Assembly (NCBI RefSeq): GCF_023101205.1 | Contig: NZ_CP078078.1 | Location: 2,613,411-2,677,410, forward strand | Direction of reading: 5' to 3' | DNA from: Microbacterium aurugineum | GTDB lineage: Bacteria; Actinomycetota; Actinomycetes; Actinomycetales; Microbacteriaceae | Length of the DNA stretch: 64,000 nt | In this document: positions 1 to 8,950 of the stretch, piece after piece | Numbering within the stretch: the first letter of the stretch is position 1 | Layout: each line of letters begins with the position of its first letter | Notes under the pieces: model-generated | What the model was told of the DNA's origin: nothing | Database searches by the model: none | What the model saw: only the letters and a program-made list of their open reading frames with translations | Program-made: the position numbers and the translations under genes

Positions 1-1
1 C

Positions 2-1048
2 GTGCATCTCACCTCCGCGGCTGTCAGCGGGATGAAGCCCGAGAACGTCGCCGTGGTGGACCAGAGCGGACAGACGCTCTCGGCCGCGGGAGTCGGGACC
101 ACCGGCGGCGTGGACCAGCAGGCCAGCGACTACGAGGCTCGGGTCACGGCGAACGTCCAGCAGATGCTCGACACCGTGGTCGGGCCCGGCAACGCCAAGG
201 TCACCGTGGTCGCCGAGATCGATCACTCCGTCAACGAGCGCGTCGAAGAGACCTACACCCCGGCCGAGGGCGCTCCGCCGCTCACCGAGCAGACCAGGAC
301 CGACAGGCAGGACGGATCGAGCTCGAACGCGGGAGTGCTCGGCCCCGACAACATCGCCGTGCCGTCCACGGACGGCGACGGCACCTCCGAGTCCACGGAG
401 ACCTCGAAGACCAACGCGGTCAACAAGAGCACGCAGAGCACCTCCACGCCCGCCGGCTCGCTGCTTCGCCAGTCGGTCTCCGTCGCGGTCGATGCGGGAG
501 CAGGCGGTGACCTGAGCACCGCACAACTGAGCGACCTCGTCGAGACCGCCGCCGGGATCGACACCGAGCGCGGCGACTCGATCGCGGTCGAACTCGTCTC
601 GTTCAACCAGACCAGTTCCGAAGCAGCGCAGGCCGCGCTGCAGGCCGCCAAGGAGACGGAGGCCGCCGAGCGCCAGGCGGTCCGACTGAACACGCTGATC
701 ATCGCCGCCGCGATCGCCCTGCCGCTGCTGCTCGCCGTCATCGCCGCTCTGGTGCGCATGCGCCGCCGCGCGAACTCGGCGACCGAATTCGACCAGCTCT
801 TCGGCGATCGCCCGGCGCCGCTGTCGGCCATCGGCGCCGGCGCCACGACGGCAGCGATAGACCAGACGGCCACGACCCCGCTCGCCTTCCTCGAGACCAC
901 CCCCGACCCCGAGCCCGAGCCTGATCCGGAACCCGCGCAGGTCAGCCTCGAGCGTCGTCGCGCCGAGATCGACTCCCTCACCCGGCAGGACCCGAAGCGC
1001 ACGGCCGAGCTGCTGCGCACCCTCATCGACGACAGGCAGCACGTATGA
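2..1048 (+). CDS. fliF: Flagellar MS-ring protein FliF, C-terminal part (5' end outside window)
   Basis: Carries the last 348 residues of FliF, which forms the membrane MS ring of the flagellar basal body and is the platform for the C ring and export gate. The fragment shows the periplasmic ring-building region (about 40-90), a Ser/Thr/Asp-rich linker (90-150), a single C-terminal transmembrane helix (about 229-252) and a cytoplasmic tail. The end of the tail (about 316-345, RRRAEIDSLTRQDPKRTAEL) is the usual FliG-binding helix. The stop overlaps the fliG start by four bases (ATGA), so the genes are translationally coupled. The start and first transmembrane helix lie upstream of base 1. Confidence 0.95.
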   Translation: MHLTSAAVSGMKPENVAVVDQSGQTLSAAGVGTTGGVDQQASDYEARVTANVQQMLDTVVGPGNAKVTVVAEIDHSVNERVEETYTPAEGAPPLTEQTRTDRQDGSSSNAGVLGPDNIAVPSTDGDGTSESTETSKTNAVNKSTQSTSTPAGSLLRQSVSVAVDAGAGGDLSTAQLSDLVETAAGIDTERGDSIAVELVSFNQTSSEAAQAALQAAKETEAAERQAVRLNTLIIAAAIALPLLLAVIAALVRMRRRANSATEFDQLFGDRPAPLSAIGAGATTAAIDQTATTPLAFLETTPDPEPEPDPEPAQVSLERRRAEIDSLTRQDPKRTAELLRTLIDDRQHV

Positions 1049-2049
1049 GCGGGCTGACCGATCGGCAGACCGCGGCCGTCGTCCTGATGAACCTCGATCG
1101 TGCACAGGCGATCGAGGTCATGAAGCACCTCTCGGAGTCGGAGGCGGAGGCCGTCGCCGCCGAGATCATCGGCCTCCAGGACCTGGATGCCGCCACCACC
1201 GCGCAGGCGCTGGGCCAGTTCCACCGCATCGCGAGCGGGCACCTCCCTCCCGCGCGCGGAGGTCGGGACATCGCCGCCGGACTTCTCGAGGCCTCGTTCG
1301 GCGCAGAACGCGCGGCCGCCGTCCTCGGCAGGGTCGGTTCGACGGCGATGAACTCGTCGTTCGACTTCCTGGGCTCCGCCGACCCCGCCCAGCTGGCGAC
1401 GCTGCTCGACGGAGAGCTCCCGCAGACCGTGGCTCTCGTGCTCGCGCACCTGCCCACCGAACGCGCCGCCGCCGTACTGGCTGCTCTCCCCGACCCGACC
1501 CGCACCGACGTCGCACACGCCATCGCCACCATGGGGACCGCGTCCCAGGAGGCGATCGCGATCGTGGCCGATGCGCTGAAGACCCGCACCGGGACCTTCG
1601 CGAGCCGCGATGCGCCCGAGACCCTCGGCGGCGTCGAGCCGTTGGTCGAGATCATCGCCCGCTCCGGAGCGACCGTCGAGAAGGCTCTGCTGGCGAGCAT
1701 CGAAGATCGGGACAGCGCGCTCGCGGAGGACATCCGTTCACGCATGTTCACCTTCGCCGACATCGTCAAGCTCGACGATCGAGACACGCAGCGCGTGCTG
1801 CGCGGCATGGACATCCGCTCCCTCGCACTCGCTCTGAAGGGTGCCAATCAAGGGATCGCGGACCTCATCCGTCGCAACGTCTCCGAGCGCAACCGCGAGA
1901 ACCTCGACGAGGAGGCGCGGACACTCGGCCCCGTGCGGATGTCGCAGGTCGAGGAGGCCCGGGCCGAGATCGTGCGCACCATCCGCGCGCTCGAAGCCGC
2001 CGGCGACATCACGGTGCAGCGCACCGACGAGGACGAATATGTCTACTGA
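1045..2049 (+). CDS. fliG: Flagellar motor switch protein FliG
   Basis: FliG is the C-ring protein that binds FliF at its N-terminus and meets the MotA stator loop at its C-terminus, setting torque and rotation direction. At 334 aa it matches the usual length of about 330. The armadillo middle domain has ELPQ (124-127) where many FliG proteins have EHPQ, followed by the typical VALVLAHLPTERAAAVLAAL helix pair. The C-terminal half contains the charged torque helix region (KLDDRDTQRVLRGMD). It overlaps fliF and is followed by fliH starting 11 bases before its stop. Confidence 0.96.
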   Translation: MSGLTDRQTAAVVLMNLDRAQAIEVMKHLSESEAEAVAAEIIGLQDLDAATTAQALGQFHRIASGHLPPARGGRDIAAGLLEASFGAERAAAVLGRVGSTAMNSSFDFLGSADPAQLATLLDGELPQTVALVLAHLPTERAAAVLAALPDPTRTDVAHAIATMGTASQEAIAIVADALKTRTGTFASRDAPETLGGVEPLVEIIARSGATVEKALLASIEDRDSALAEDIRSRMFTFADIVKLDDRDTQRVLRGMDIRSLALALKGANQGIADLIRRNVSERNRENLDEEARTLGPVRMSQVEEARAEIVRTIRALEAAGDITVQRTDEDEYVY

Positions 2050-2644
2050 CGCCTTCTCTCCCGTGCTCTTCCCGCGTCTCGACCGACGCGAGGACGGCTC
2101 GGAGCATGCCCGGGCGCGGCTGCGCGGCTACGCCGACGGTCACGCGGAGGGATATCGCGCCGGGCTCGCGGAGGCCGCATCCGCCCAGCGCGTCGCAGAT
2201 GCGGAACGCGCCGCCCGCGAGCAGGAATCCGCCCGCCGCGTCGAGGACGCCGTCTCCGCACTCCACGCAGCGGCGCGCTCCTTCGGCGAGCGGGAGCGGG
2301 AGCTGACCTCCGCCGCACAGGACCACGTGCTGCGCTGCGCGATCGAGCTCGCGGAGCTCATCCTGCTCGGCGAACTCTCGGATGCCGGTGCCTCCGCCGC
2401 CGCTGCGGCACGTCGTGCCCTCGAGGTCGGCGAGCCCGACGAGATCCGCGAAGTGCGCCTGCACCCCGACGACCTCCGCACGCTGGAAGGCACGGAAGGT
2501 ACGATCGCCGGTCTCCTGCTGATCGCCGATGACACGCTCGACTGCGGAGACGCCGTCGCGATCCTGGACCACGGCCGCATCGATGCCCGGGTCGGGAGCG
2601 CGCTCGAACGTGCTCGTCGCGCACTCGCCGAGGCCGGATCATGA
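2039..2644 (+). CDS. fliH: Flagellar export protein FliH-like
   Basis: A 201-aa protein between fliG and fliI, the classical place of FliH, the stator and negative regulator of the FliI export ATPase. It starts at the ATG inside the last codons of fliG (11-base overlap). The N-terminal half is Ala/Arg/Glu-rich and helical, with a short G-rich stretch (GYADGHAEGYRAGLAEA) resembling the GxxxG repeats of FliH. The C-terminal half (about 100-201) looks like the globular FliH/V-ATPase-E-type domain. Assignment rests on position and overall features more than on a sharp motif. Confidence 0.85.
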   Translation: MSTDAFSPVLFPRLDRREDGSEHARARLRGYADGHAEGYRAGLAEAASAQRVADAERAAREQESARRVEDAVSALHAAARSFGERERELTSAAQDHVLRCAIELAELILLGELSDAGASAAAAARRALEVGEPDEIREVRLHPDDLRTLEGTEGTIAGLLLIADDTLDCGDAVAILDHGRIDARVGSALERARRALAEAGS

Positions 2645-3936
2645 CGGCCTGGGGTGCGGTGCGCGAGGCCGTGCGGCCCGAACGCGTCGGGGTCGTCTCG
2701 CAGGTGCGCGGACTGAGCGTGCAGGTGCGCGGCCTCGACGGCGCGGTCGGCGACGTGGTGACCCTCGACGGGATGGACGCCGAGGTGGTCGCGGTCGGCG
2801 AGGGAGGGTTGCGGTGCATGCCGTTGGGCGCCGTCAGCGGGCTCACGGTGGGGGCACCGGTGCGCGGTCGCGGCGGACCCCTGCGCGTGCCGACCGGAAC
2901 GCCCCTGCTCGGACGTGTCCTGGACGGGCTCGGCCGTCCCATCGACGGGAAGGGGCCGCTGCACGGCGCCACCGAGGTGAGCCTGGATCATGCTCCGCCG
3001 TCGATCATGGGCCGCGATCGGATCGACTCCCCGCTTCCGCTCGGGGTGCGGGCGCTCGACACCCTCGTCAGCGTCGGCCGAGGGCAGCGCGTCGGGCTCT
3101 TCGCGGGCTCCGGTGTGGGCAAGTCCTCGCTGCTGTCGATGATCGCGCGCGGCACCGACGCCGAGGTGACGGTGATCGCCCTGGTCGGTGAGCGCGGTCG
3201 CGAGGTGCGCGAGTTCATCGAGGACGATCTGGGTCCCGAAGGCCTCGCCCGCTCGGTGGTCGTCGTCTCCACCTCCGACCAACCGGCCATGGCGCGCATC
3301 CGTGCCGCCTACACGGCGACGAGGATCGCCGAAGCCTTCCGCGACGACGGCGCGCACGCGATCCTCATGATGGACTCCCTCACCCGCGTCGCGATGGCGC
3401 AACGCGAGATCGGTCTCTCCGCGGGCGAGCCCCCCGCCACCCGCGGGTATCCACCATCGACCTTCTCGCTCCTCGCCGGCCTCCTCGAACGAGCGGGCAC
3501 CGATCGCGGTGGTTCGATCACCGGCATCTACACCGTGCTCGTGGACGGCGACGACCACAACGAACCGATCGCGGACACCGTGCGATCGATCCTCGACGGT
3601 CACGTCGTGCTGGATCGGGCGCTCGCGTTGTCCGGACATCATCCGGCGATCGACGTGCTCGGCTCGGTCTCCCGCGTGGCGGGCAAGATCACCGCCGCCG
3701 GACAACGGTCGGATGCGGCGACCCTGCGTGCCGTGCTCGCCGCGCGTCGACGGGCGAACGACCTGATCGACATCGGCGCCTACCAGGCGGGAGCGGACGC
3801 GCGCATCGACGCCGCGATCACCCATGAGCGGGCGATCTCCGCCTTCCTCACCCAGTCCCTCGATGAGACGAGCGGGATCGACGAGTCCTGGCGTCGACTC
3901 GAGGAGCTCGTCTCGACCTTCGGAGCTGTCGCATGA
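2641..3936 (+). CDS. fliI: Flagellum-specific export ATPase FliI
   Basis: The ATPase of the flagellar type III export apparatus, related to F1-beta. It has a 431-aa chain with Walker A GSGVGKS (156-162), the GERGREVREFIEDD stretch of the family, a Walker B strand ending in MMDSLTRVA and the GYPPSTFSLLAGLLERAG segment typical of FliI/HrcN. The start overlaps fliH by four bases and the stop overlaps fliJ by four. FliH and FliJ are its direct partners, so the order H-I-J is functional as well as positional. Confidence 0.97.
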   Translation: MTAWGAVREAVRPERVGVVSQVRGLSVQVRGLDGAVGDVVTLDGMDAEVVAVGEGGLRCMPLGAVSGLTVGAPVRGRGGPLRVPTGTPLLGRVLDGLGRPIDGKGPLHGATEVSLDHAPPSIMGRDRIDSPLPLGVRALDTLVSVGRGQRVGLFAGSGVGKSSLLSMIARGTDAEVTVIALVGERGREVREFIEDDLGPEGLARSVVVVSTSDQPAMARIRAAYTATRIAEAFRDDGAHAILMMDSLTRVAMAQREIGLSAGEPPATRGYPPSTFSLLAGLLERAGTDRGGSITGIYTVLVDGDDHNEPIADTVRSILDGHVVLDRALALSGHHPAIDVLGSVSRVAGKITAAGQRSDAATLRAVLAARRRANDLIDIGAYQAGADARIDAAITHERAISAFLTQSLDETSGIDESWRRLEELVSTFGAVA

Positions 3937-4355
3937 GCCGGTCCTTCTCCTTGGCGGGTCTGCTGCGCGTGCGCGAGATCCAGGAGAGAGCGGCTGCGCA
4001 GCGGCTCTCCCGGGCGGTGATCGACGCACAGCACACCGAAGCCCGCGACCGGTCGCTGCGTGCGCACCTGGCGGGGAGCGGGAACGAGGCCGTCGACGTC
4101 CGCTCCCTCGCGGCCCTCGCTGCGGCGCGTGTGGCAGGCCGGACGCTGCTCGCCGATCTGACGACGCTCTCGGAGCTGCAAGAGCAGACGGTGTCACAGG
4201 CCCGCGCGGAGCATGCCGAGGCACGGAGAGCGATGCGCGGACTCGATCGCCTCGCCGAAGCGCATGCCGAGAAGACGCGGACCGCCGAGCTGCACGCCGA
4301 GCAGGCCGAGCTGGACGAGATCGGCGTACGGACCACGACGGAGGGGCAGTCATGA
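3933..4355 (+). CDS. fliJ: Flagellar export chaperone FliJ
   Basis: A 140-aa, almost entirely helical protein rich in Ala, Arg, Glu and Leu with coiled-coil heptads, sitting between fliI and fliK. FliJ inserts into the FliI hexamer as the central stalk and binds FlhA. The N-terminus (FSLAGLLRVREIQERAAAQR) matches the usual FliJ opening of a short hydrophobic start followed by a basic helix. Both ends overlap neighbours by four bases. Sequence conservation in this family is low, so the call leans on position, size and composition. Confidence 0.85.
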   Translation: MSRSFSLAGLLRVREIQERAAAQRLSRAVIDAQHTEARDRSLRAHLAGSGNEAVDVRSLAALAAARVAGRTLLADLTTLSELQEQTVSQARAEHAEARRAMRGLDRLAEAHAEKTRTAELHAEQAELDEIGVRTTTEGQS

Positions 4356-5746
4356 CAGCTCTCGGCATCATCGACGTCCTCGATCCGCGTGCCGCGCGGC
4401 CCAGCGGCGGCACGGCGCCCGCCCGCACCGCGACGGCAGGCGCCGCCGCGTTCGCCGATGTGATCCACGATGCCTCACGCGCAGAGCGCGCGCAGGATCT
4501 GCCGGTGGACGCCGCAGCGGAGGGCGCCCCGGAGCACGAAGCCTCTCCGGAGAACACGCTCTCCGATCCTCCACCGACCGCACCGCTCCACGGCGCTCTC
4601 ATCGTTCCCGAGACGGTCGGGCTCGTCCCGTCCGCTCCGCCCACCCCCGCCGACGGACCGGAGGCGGCATCGGCCGACGGCACCCTGGCGGCGGCCACCG
4701 AGACGTCTACGATCGCGAGCACGTCCGTTCCGCTCGGTCAGAGCAGCCAGGAGCCCGCCGCCGCGGGAACGCTCGTCGCGGCGCAGGTCGTCGAGGCCGT
4801 GCGCGAATCGACCGCCCCGGCCGTCGCATCGTCGTCGCGGATCTCGGCGGCGGCCGTCCCCCTCGGCGTACCGGCTCCAGCCGTCGTCGATTCCTCAGGA
4901 GACGCAGACGCCACCGCGGGCGTCTCGGCTGCCGCTTCCCCGCGCACGGGGGTCGAGGGAGGCGCGTCTGCGTCCGTGGCGATGCCCCCGGTGCCGGCTT
5001 CCCCGCCCGCTACGGAGCTCGTGTCGGGCGCAGACGCGAAGGCGGCTTCCTCTCTCTCTGCTGCGGAGGAGCCGATGCCGGATGCCCCGCGCGTGTCACC
5101 CTCACCCGCACCTCCGGTATCGACCACCCCAGCGCCCGCCTCCACGCCCTCGGCCGGTGAAGCGGTCGTGCCGGCACTCACGGGATCCCCGTCGATCCCG
5201 CCCCCGCTCACCCCCACGACCCCGGCGGCGGCTGCAGCGATCGCCCGACCCGTCCTGCTCCCCCAGCTCGCCGCACCGGTGGTCTCGCTCGCGCAAGCCG
5301 CAGACGGCGATCACAGCCTCACCCTCACGGTGTCCCCGGAGAACCTCGGTCCCGTGACCGTGCGGGCGCACGTCTCCGGAGGTGCCATCCACATCGAGCT
5401 GCATGCGCCGAACGATCTCGGGCGCGAGGCTCTGCGCGTGATCCTTGCCGACCTCCGCCGGGACCTGGCCGCTGCCGCCCCCCACGCGACACTCATGCTC
5501 TCGACCGCGGACGACGGACCCGGCCCCCTGCACCCGCAGAGCGCACCGAACGGAGGCGCTCTGAACGGGGGCACCTCGAACGGCAACGCGGCGAGCGCGG
5601 GCGGCGGTCACTCCCGTGGCGATGCCCCCGCCGATCGGGAAGCCGCCGAGGCTCGCGCGACTCCGGAGCCGCCCACCTCCCTGGCCGACCGACCCGGCCC
5701 CCTCCCCCTCCGCTCGCCGCACGGCGGCATCGACGTCTTCGCCTGA
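4352..5746 (+). CDS. fliK: Flagellar hook-length control protein FliK
   Basis: A 464-aa protein whose first 300 residues are a low-complexity Ala/Pro/Ser/Thr/Val-rich stretch, as in FliK molecular rulers. Residues about 320-375 form the conserved hook-control domain (LTVSPENLGPVTVRAHVSGG, then a helix with ALRVILADLRRDL) that contacts FlhB to switch export from rod/hook to filament substrates. The tail is Asn/Gly/Ala-rich. The ATG at 4352 overlaps the fliJ stop by four bases; longer upstream reading in this frame belongs to fliJ. A 15-base gap separates it from flgD. Confidence 0.9.
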   Translation: MTALGIIDVLDPRAARPSGGTAPARTATAGAAAFADVIHDASRAERAQDLPVDAAAEGAPEHEASPENTLSDPPPTAPLHGALIVPETVGLVPSAPPTPADGPEAASADGTLAAATETSTIASTSVPLGQSSQEPAAAGTLVAAQVVEAVRESTAPAVASSSRISAAAVPLGVPAPAVVDSSGDADATAGVSAAASPRTGVEGGASASVAMPPVPASPPATELVSGADAKAASSLSAAEEPMPDAPRVSPSPAPPVSTTPAPASTPSAGEAVVPALTGSPSIPPPLTPTTPAAAAAIARPVLLPQLAAPVVSLAQAADGDHSLTLTVSPENLGPVTVRAHVSGGAIHIELHAPNDLGREALRVILADLRRDLAAAAPHATLMLSTADDGPGPLHPQSAPNGGALNGGTSNGNAASAGGGHSRGDAPADREAAEARATPEPPTSLADRPGPLPLRSPHGGIDVFA

Positions 5747-5761
5747 TCCGAGAGGAATCCC

Positions 5762-6199
5762 ATGACCGACCCGATTTCCGGCACCCTCCCCGCTTCCGGG
5801 GTGCACACCGGGAGCACCACGCCCCCGGCGGAGCGCAAGAAGACGCTCGACTCCGAGGTCTTCCTGAAGCTGCTGGTGACGCAGCTCACCAACCAGGACC
5901 CGAGTTCCCCCATGAACACCAACGAGATGATCTCGCAGACCACCCAGCTGGCCTCGATGGAGCAGCTCACCGCACTCTCCGCGACGTCGACCGAGAACTT
6001 CGCGCTCAGCATGCGCCAGACGGCCGCCGCGCTGATCGGCCACGAGGCGCAGTACGTCGACGAGGAGGGTGTCACGCAGAAGGGCATCGTCACGTCGGTG
6101 TCGTACGCCGGCCCGGTCCCGCTCGTGACCATCGGCGAAGCGTCCATCCCACTCGATGCCGTCTCCGGCGTCTCCCTCGTCCCCCGCCCCCAGTCCTGA
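5762..6199 (+). CDS. flgD: Flagellar hook capping protein FlgD
   Basis: FlgD caps the growing hook and is needed for addition of FlgE subunits. The 145-aa chain has the diagnostic segment FLKLLVTQLTNQDPSSPMNT followed by TTQLASMEQLTAL (about 36-78), and a short C-terminal beta-rich part (about 90-143). It lacks the long Ig-like insertion of enterobacterial FlgD, giving a compact form. The start is preceded by GAGAGGAATCCC (Shine-Dalgarno GAGAGGA). flgE follows after 31 bases. Confidence 0.93.
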   Translation: MTDPISGTLPASGVHTGSTTPPAERKKTLDSEVFLKLLVTQLTNQDPSSPMNTNEMISQTTQLASMEQLTALSATSTENFALSMRQTAAALIGHEAQYVDEEGVTQKGIVTSVSYAGPVPLVTIGEASIPLDAVSGVSLVPRPQS

Positions 6200-6230
6200 C
6201 CAGCCCCGCACATCCCAGAAAGGCATCATC

Positions 6231-7391
6231 ATGCTCCGCTCCCTCTTCGCCGGAATCTCGGGTCTGCGCTCGCACCAGACCATGCTCGACGTCACGGGCA
6301 ACAACATCGCCAACGTCAACACGACCGGGTTCAAGGCCTCGGCCGTGCAGTTCCAGGATTCGCTCTCGCAGCTCGTCCGCAACTCGATGATGCCGCAGCA
6401 GGCCTCCGGCGGTCAGAACCCCGCGCAGGTCGGCCTCGGCGTGCAGGTCGCGGGAATCAGCACGAACTTCGCCTCCGGCGCCCCACAGCCCACCGGAGTG
6501 CCGACCAACCTCATGATCGCGGGCGATGGCTTCTTCGTCGTGCGCTCCGGGGGCGAGACCCTGTACACCCGCAACGGCGGGTTCTCGTTCGACGCGAGCG
6601 GCAAGCTGGTCTCTGCCGACGGCGCGCTCGTGCAGGGATGGACGGCTCAGAACGGCGCGATCGTCCCCGGCCAGGGCATCGGCGACATCCGGCTCCCCGT
6701 CGGAGCCCTGAGCCCCGCCACCGCCACCACCACCGCCCGCGTCACCGGCAACCTGCCCTCCGGTGCGGCCGTCGGCGAGCAGCTGGTGCGCGACATCAAG
6801 ACCTACGACGCCGAGGGCGCAGCCACGTCGCTGCGTCTCACCTTCACCCGCACCGCCACGGGCTGGGACGTCACCGAGCCCGGCGGTGCGACCACCGCCC
6901 TCGCATTCACCGACGGCGCGCAGACGGCCGCGTCCTCCATCGTCTCCGGCGGCGTCACGGTCGACCTCTCGGCGGTCACCGGCTTCGCGGACGTCAGCGA
7001 TGTCGCGATCAAGGAGCAGAACGGCAAGCCGGCCGGCACGCTGAGCTCGTACGCGCTCCTGAACGACGGCAGCCTCGTCGGTACCTTCAGCAACGGAGAC
7101 ACCGAGGTGCTCGCTCGTGTCGCGCTGGCCGGCTTCGTCAACCCGGGCGGACTCGAGAAGGCCGGATCCTCGCAGTTCCGCCCCAGTGGCAACTCCGGGG
7201 AGCCGACGCTGGGAGAGGCCGGAACCGAGGGCCTGGGCGGCATCATCAGCGGTGCACTCGAGATGTCGAACGTCGACCTGTCGCAGGAATTCACCAACCT
7301 GATCGTCGCGCAGCGCGGTTTCCAGGCGAACGCCCGCATCATCACCACCAGCGATGAGGTGCTGCAGGAGCTCACCAACCTCAAGCGCTGA
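6231..7391 (+). CDS. flgE: Flagellar hook protein FlgE
   Basis: The hook subunit (386 aa). The N-terminal rod/hook signature is clear (SGLRSHQTMLDVTGNNIANV, about 9-28), as is the matching C-terminal helix (SQEFTNLIVAQRGFQANARI, then TSDEVLQELTNLKR at the very end). The middle is the variable beta domain, rich in Thr, Ala and Gly. The ATG at 6231 is chosen because an AGAAAGG Shine-Dalgarno lies about 7 bases upstream and the N-terminal motif begins at once; an in-frame upstream extension would run into flgD. It is the last flagellar gene before the 13.7-kb interruption. Confidence 0.96.
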   Translation: MLRSLFAGISGLRSHQTMLDVTGNNIANVNTTGFKASAVQFQDSLSQLVRNSMMPQQASGGQNPAQVGLGVQVAGISTNFASGAPQPTGVPTNLMIAGDGFFVVRSGGETLYTRNGGFSFDASGKLVSADGALVQGWTAQNGAIVPGQGIGDIRLPVGALSPATATTTARVTGNLPSGAAVGEQLVRDIKTYDAEGAATSLRLTFTRTATGWDVTEPGGATTALAFTDGAQTAASSIVSGGVTVDLSAVTGFADVSDVAIKEQNGKPAGTLSSYALLNDGSLVGTFSNGDTEVLARVALAGFVNPGGLEKAGSSQFRPSGNSGEPTLGEAGTEGLGGIISGALEMSNVDLSQEFTNLIVAQRGFQANARIITTSDEVLQELTNLKR

Positions 7392-7414
7392 GCGGCGGGC
7401 AACCGCAGCGGCCC

Positions 7415-7445
7415 GTGACATCGCGGGTCGCCGCCCTGCCATACT
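7415..7445 (+). promoter_or_regulatory. Putative promoter of the AGCS symporter gene
   Basis: A -10-like CATACT (7440-7445) lies six bases before the ATG at 7452, with a weak -35-like GTGACA at 7415-7420 (19-base spacer). If correct, the transcript begins at or next to the start codon (leaderless), which is common in actinobacteria and would explain the lack of a Shine-Dalgarno sequence. Confidence 0.35.
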
Positions 7446-7451
7446 GTGCGG

Positions 7452-8918
7452 ATGGATGCTGTGAATGAGTGGCTGCTGACCTGGGGCGACAACCTGTGGA
7501 CGTGGCTCGTCCTGCCGATCGTGGTCCTCCTCGGCCTGTACTTCACGGTGCGCTCCGGCGTCGTGCAGTTCCGGTTGATCCCGGAGATGTTCCGCACCCT
7601 GAGGGATCGGACGCCACGCACCGACACCGGCGAACCGCAATCGGTCTCCGCGTTCCAGGCCTTCACCATCTCCGCGGCTTCCCGAGTGGGAGTGGGCAAC
7701 ATCGCCGGAGTGGGAACCGCGATCGCGATCGGTGGTCCCGGGGCGATCTTCTGGATGTGGCTGATGGCCTTCATCGGTGGCGCATCCGCATTCATCGAGT
7801 CGTCCCTGGCGCAGCTGTACAAGACGCGCGACAAGGACGGATTCCTGGGCGGACCCGCGTACTACATGCAGCGCGGACTCGGTGCCCGATGGATGGGCGT
7901 GCTGTTCGCCGTCATCCTCATCATCTGCTTCCCCATCGCCTTCAGCTCCTTGCAGGCGAACACCATCAAGGCGACCATCTCGGGGAGCTTCGGCGACGAA
8001 TCCGCCGCCTGGCTGCCCGTCGTCATCGGCGCGGCACTCGCGCTGCTCATGGGTCTGGTCATCTTCGGTGGTGTGCGCCGGATCGCGTCGGTCACCCAGA
8101 CGCTCGTGCCGGTCATGGCGCTGCTGTACCTGCTGCTCGGACTGGTGATCGTGGCGATGCACATCGAGCGGCTCCCCGAGGTCTTCTCCCTGATCTTCAC
8201 CCAGGCCTTCGGGCCGAACGAGATCGTCGGAGCCGCCCTGGGCTACATCATCCTGACCGGCGTCAAGCGCGGGATGTTCTCCAACGAGGCCGGCCTCGGC
8301 TCGGCGCCGAACGCCGGCGCGAGTGCCGCCGTGACGCACCCCGTTAAGCAGGGCCTCGTGCAGACGCTGGGCGTCTACTTCGACACCTTCCTCGTGTGCT
8401 CGATCACCGCGTTCATCATCCTCGTCTCGGTCCCCGACCTCGCGAACGCGGAGCGCGGCATCGACTTGACGCAGGGGGCGATCGTCGGCGCCCTCGGGAG
8501 CTGGTCGAACATCCTGCTGATCGTGATCATCTTCCTGCTGGCGTTCAGTTCGATCCTCGGCAACTACTACTACGGACAGACCAACATCGAGTTCATCACC
8601 TCGAACCCCGGTGTGCTGCTCGGCTACCGTCTCTTCGCGATCGCCGCCGTGTTCGCCGGTGCGCTGGTCTCGGCCGACGTCGTCTGGAACTTCGCCGACG
8701 GCGCGATGGGCTTCATGGCGATCGTGAACCTCGTCGCGATCGCTCTGCTCTCCGGCGTCGCCTTCAAGCTCCTGAAGGACTACACGCAGCAACGACGAGA
8801 GGGACTGGATCCCGTCTTCACCCAGGCGCGACTGCCCGGGGTGCGCGGGATCGAGGTCTGGGAGAACGAGCTGTCGGTGACGGGTCCGATCGACCTGCCC
8901 CGGGCTCGTCGGCGCTGA
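7452..8918 (+). CDS. Sodium:alanine/glycine symporter, AGCS family (AlsT-like)
   Basis: A polytopic membrane protein of 488 aa that imports alanine or glycine with Na+. It has the family signatures VGVGNIAGVGTAIAIGGPGA near the N-terminus and GMFSNEAGLGSAPNAG in the middle, plus about ten hydrophobic segments. The ATG at 7452 is preferred over the GTG six bases upstream because the likely -10 ends just before it. It is the first gene of the block that interrupts the flagellar locus, is transcribed like flgE after 60 bases, and converges on the SulP gene. Confidence 0.92.
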   Translation: MDAVNEWLLTWGDNLWTWLVLPIVVLLGLYFTVRSGVVQFRLIPEMFRTLRDRTPRTDTGEPQSVSAFQAFTISAASRVGVGNIAGVGTAIAIGGPGAIFWMWLMAFIGGASAFIESSLAQLYKTRDKDGFLGGPAYYMQRGLGARWMGVLFAVILIICFPIAFSSLQANTIKATISGSFGDESAAWLPVVIGAALALLMGLVIFGGVRRIASVTQTLVPVMALLYLLLGLVIVAMHIERLPEVFSLIFTQAFGPNEIVGAALGYIILTGVKRGMFSNEAGLGSAPNAGASAAVTHPVKQGLVQTLGVYFDTFLVCSITAFIILVSVPDLANAERGIDLTQGAIVGALGSWSNILLIVIIFLLAFSSILGNYYYGQTNIEFITSNPGVLLGYRLFAIAAVFAGALVSADVVWNFADGAMGFMAIVNLVAIALLSGVAFKLLKDYTQQRREGLDPVFTQARLPGVRGIEVWENELSVTGPIDLPRARRR

Positions 8919-8950
8919 GGGTCCCCCGGCCGGATAGGGGGCGCCCCTGC

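Noticed and set aside
2140..4722. Very long open frame on the minus strand opposite fliH-fliK
   Set aside because: Antisense to well-identified genes; low-complexity Arg/Ala/Pro composition is the usual shadow of GC-rich coding DNA.
8923..8941. CCCCC/GGGGG hairpin between the AGCS and SulP genes
   Set aside because: Only five base pairs with a nine-base loop; too weak to call a terminator.
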